The notes below the pieces were generated by a model. It had not been told where the DNA came from. It did no database searches and worked only from the letters and a program-made list of their open reading frames with translations. The position numbers and the translations under genes are program-made. Shown here one piece after another: positions 61,920 through 64,000 of a stretch of 64,000 nucleotides of DNA (positions are counted from its first letter, which is position 1; every line of letters starts with the position of its first letter). Where the stretch lies: assembly GCF_020921035.1 (NCBI RefSeq), contig NC_063151.1, forward strand, positions 35,780,934 to 35,844,933, given 5' to 3'. Source of the stretch: Rhodamnia argentea (taxonomy: Eukaryota; Streptophyta; Magnoliopsida; Myrtales; Myrtaceae).

Positions 61920-62085
61920 AAAATGCTTTTCTGGTAGTATTGTCAGAAATGATATAATCTCAATCGTAAATCCACACATCATCACCGTATATTTTGCATA
62001 AAGTAGTTATTGATTGGGAGATTGTTTGGTTTGAAATAACCAACAATCTTGTCAGACTATCGGGCTAGTAACTTTTATATTAATA
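61920..62085. repeat. Dispersed repeat, copy of 9985-10130
   Basis: Direct-orientation diverged copy of the repeat at 9985-10130 (shared 'atctcaa.cgta.atccaca', 'tttgcataaag', 'tatcgggctag'). Confidence 0.65.
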
Positions 62086-62331
62086 CTCTTCTAGTAATAT
62101 AGCTGTTAGTCAATTGAAAAAGAAAAGAATATATGGGTGTAGAAATTAGAAAAAGTATGTCCCGAGGCGGGCACTAAAGACTAGGAAAATGCTTCTTTAT
62201 AGAGCAGCCTTTCATAACGTGCCTTCATTGCTCAATCATAGAGCCCATTAAAAACCGCCTCTTTATAATAGAGGAATTCCAACATAGCCAAATCTCACTT
62301 CATCACTGGGATATTACTCAGGCTTTTGACC

Positions 62332-62353
62332 CTCTCTCTCTCTCTCTCTCTCT
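62332..62353. repeat. (CT)11 microsatellite in the MYB 5' leader
   Basis: A CT run ending five bases before the MYB start codon; length variants would change the leader only. Confidence 0.9.
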
Positions 62354-62358
62354 TGGAA

Positions 62359-62481
62359 ATGGAGGGTAGGACTAAGAAGATCAACAAGGAAGCATGGACT
62401 GCGGAGGAAGACAGAAAATTAGCCGAGGTCATTGCAGTAACCGGAGCTAGAAGATGGAAGGCCATTGCAGCTAAAGCTGGT

Positions 62482-62530
<49 letters not shown>

Positions 62531-63140
62531 AACATGATATTGAGAAAAGCTTGCCTTGCCATCTTCTTCAGGCTTGAATAGGAGTGGCAAGAGTTGCAGG
62601 CTAAGATGGATGAATTATCTGAGGCCCAACATAAAGAGAGGCAACATTTCAGACCAAGAAGAGGACTTGATACTTAGGCTTCACAAGCTCCTCGGAAATA
62701 GGTTTCGATTTTCTTTTTCCTTACGAATAAAAAAAAAAAATAACAACAAAACTTGTCAATGATATCATAAATTCTTTTTTTCTTGGATGTATAGGTGGTC
62801 TTTGATTGCAGGGAGATTGCCGGGTCGGACAGATAACGAGATCAAGAACTATTGGAATTCTCATTTGAGCAAGAAAGTTAATAACCAAAAGGAGAAACAG
62901 ATTAGCCAAGCGTCGAGCGAAAAGGATGAGATTGAACAAGCAAGAGGATTAGAAGAGAAGAAATCATCAGAGAGCAGTGAAGACCGCTTAGAAGCTATCA
63001 CCAGCTTCGATGCTGATGATCTCTTCGATTTCTCCATGAGAACCCCTCTAAATCTCGGCTGGCCAAGCGAGTTTCTTCTGTCGGAGGACGACAATGGTTT
63101 TGAAAGGATCATGCTCATGAATCCACACAACTCCTTATGA
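62359..63140 (+). CDS. R2R3-MYB transcription factor, bHLH-interacting type
   Basis: This is a nuclear MYB factor that should pair with bHLH partners (WER/GL1/MYB82/TT2-like clades). Exons 62359-62479, 62572-62701 and 62795-63140 give 198 aa; intron positions (in the Gly of AKAGL and the Arg of LGNRW) are those of canonical R2R3-MYBs. R2: W13, W33, W53; R3 has Ile66 in place of the first Trp, then W85 and W104. The bHLH signature [DE]Lx2[RK]x3Lx6Lx3R is complete (D72 L73, R76, L80, L87, R91). The short acidic C-terminus lacks a named subgroup motif that I recognise, so the target pathway (epidermal cell fate or flavonoids) is open. (CT)n tracts sit 5 nt before the start codon and 4 nt after the first donor. 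Confidence 0.93.
62484..62527. repeat. (CT)22 microsatellite at the MYB intron-1 splice donor
   Basis: Starts four bases after the donor GT (62480-62481) and fills almost half of the 92-nt intron. Confidence 0.97.
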
Positions 63141-63338
63141 ATTCAATACACAATAACTGTTTATGTCCATACACTTGATCCACTGTTGTTTGGAGTTGAT
63201 CGCGGATCAAAATTGTTGATCTGTAATGTTTAATCTGGTACTCCCTTGATCAGCAAACAGTGCCACTTTCTCATTCCTTTTCCAACTATTTTCTGCACGT
63301 TTCACCTCTGTCTCTTGTTACAAATCAGGCCGAGAAAT

Positions 63339-63379
<41 letters not shown>

Positions 63380-64000
63380 TTGCAAATATTGATAAGGGGC
63401 ATTCTAATAAAGGCAAAGAGAAGAGAACAAACGATTTTCCGGGCGCGAGACGTTTTGATATCACATGCAATCAGGCATAGAGATAAAAAGAGAGAAGGAG
63501 AGAGAGAGATGATGATAAAAGTGCAAAAAGGAGTTTTGTCTGCATGATAATGTGCAGAAGATTCAAGACTTTCTTTTCGCGTATCGATTCAGCTCAGCCG
63601 ACGAGAGGCGTCCAATCGATCTTCTCTCTCTCTATCTTTTTTCATTCTTGATGCTGTCAGAATTCGTTGCCCAAAATCCCAGAAATTAAAACATGCAGCA
63701 ACAGTAGAACTCCTCAACAAGCTATTGCACGCAGGAGTACTAGGAAAAAGCATTACATTTGCGCAAAATTTAACATCAACATCGAGATATTATCTTCTTT
63801 TTAATCAGTTTTTATACAGAACTTATTTCGCCCAAGCTAAGTGGAACGACATGTGCAAGAATGCATGAAGGGGCTAGATACTCATTAAATGTCAGACTCT
63901 TCATAGGTTTAGGAATGCGGGACAATTAATTTTTTTTTGTTAATTCATGTGTACAGTTTCCCCATTAAAAGAAAAAAATAGTTGATAATAGTTAGAAAAG
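63141..64000. other. 3' flank of MYB, with a GA microsatellite
   Basis: Probable 3' UTR, then spacer with (GA)16 at 63344-63376 and shorter GA runs near 63490-63508. No gene up to the window end. Confidence 0.45.

Overview
This is a nuclear plant segment, almost certainly from a eudicot. It has GT-AG introns, low gene density, AT-rich spacers full of microsatellites and foldback elements, and plant-specific protein families: LRR-XII receptor kinases, SP1/SPL2 RING ligase, germin-like protein, GRF, AINTEGUMENTA-like and R2R3-MYB. The species cannot be fixed from sequence alone; a woody rosid is only a guess. Nothing points to a bacterial, organellar or viral origin, and no CRISPR, operon or origin is visible.

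Layout. 0-9.4 kb: a tandem array of non-RD LRR receptor kinases. It holds one gene cut by the window edge, two relics reduced to their last kinase exon, and one complete gene (1027 aa). 11.8-15.9 kb: a six-exon SPL2-like membrane RING E3 ligase gene (397 aa) with GGCCCA promoter motifs. 17.0-18.5 kb: a broken DUF4220/DUF594 gene. 19.1-19.7 kb: a single-exon ABP19/20-type germin-like gene (minus strand). 22.5-25.9 kb: a minus-strand LTR retrotransposon with two ~790-bp LTRs and a decayed gag but no pol. 28.9-30.2 kb: a GRF gene (311 aa) with a miR396 site and an abrupt C-terminus. 31.7-33.2 kb: a LINE relic (zf-RVT and RNase H remnants). 36.7-37.2 kb: a small secreted/membrane proline-rich protein gene (minus). 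49.7-53.5 kb: an AIL1-like AP2 gene (minus, nine exons including a 9-nt microexon, 603 aa). 62.4-63.1 kb: a compact R2R3-MYB gene (198 aa).

The spacers are largely non-autonomous DNA elements. At least five families recur: family A (TIR with gggaaaatt and 'cctaaa...ccaattcagtcct' arms), family B (aatgcaaatacctt arms), family C (agtaacatttctgctcc arms), a 519-bp MULE-like MITE with a perfect 9-bp target-site duplication, and two degenerate 'ggacccgagcac'-type minisatellite blocks. A ~740-bp block near 10.5-11.2 kb recurs in inverted orientation near 47.9-48.6 kb.

The genes do not form a pathway cluster. Three (GRF, AIL1, MYB) are developmental transcription factors, but their proximity looks incidental. 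All exon joins were made by eye from reading frame, splice consensus and family knowledge; no search was run.
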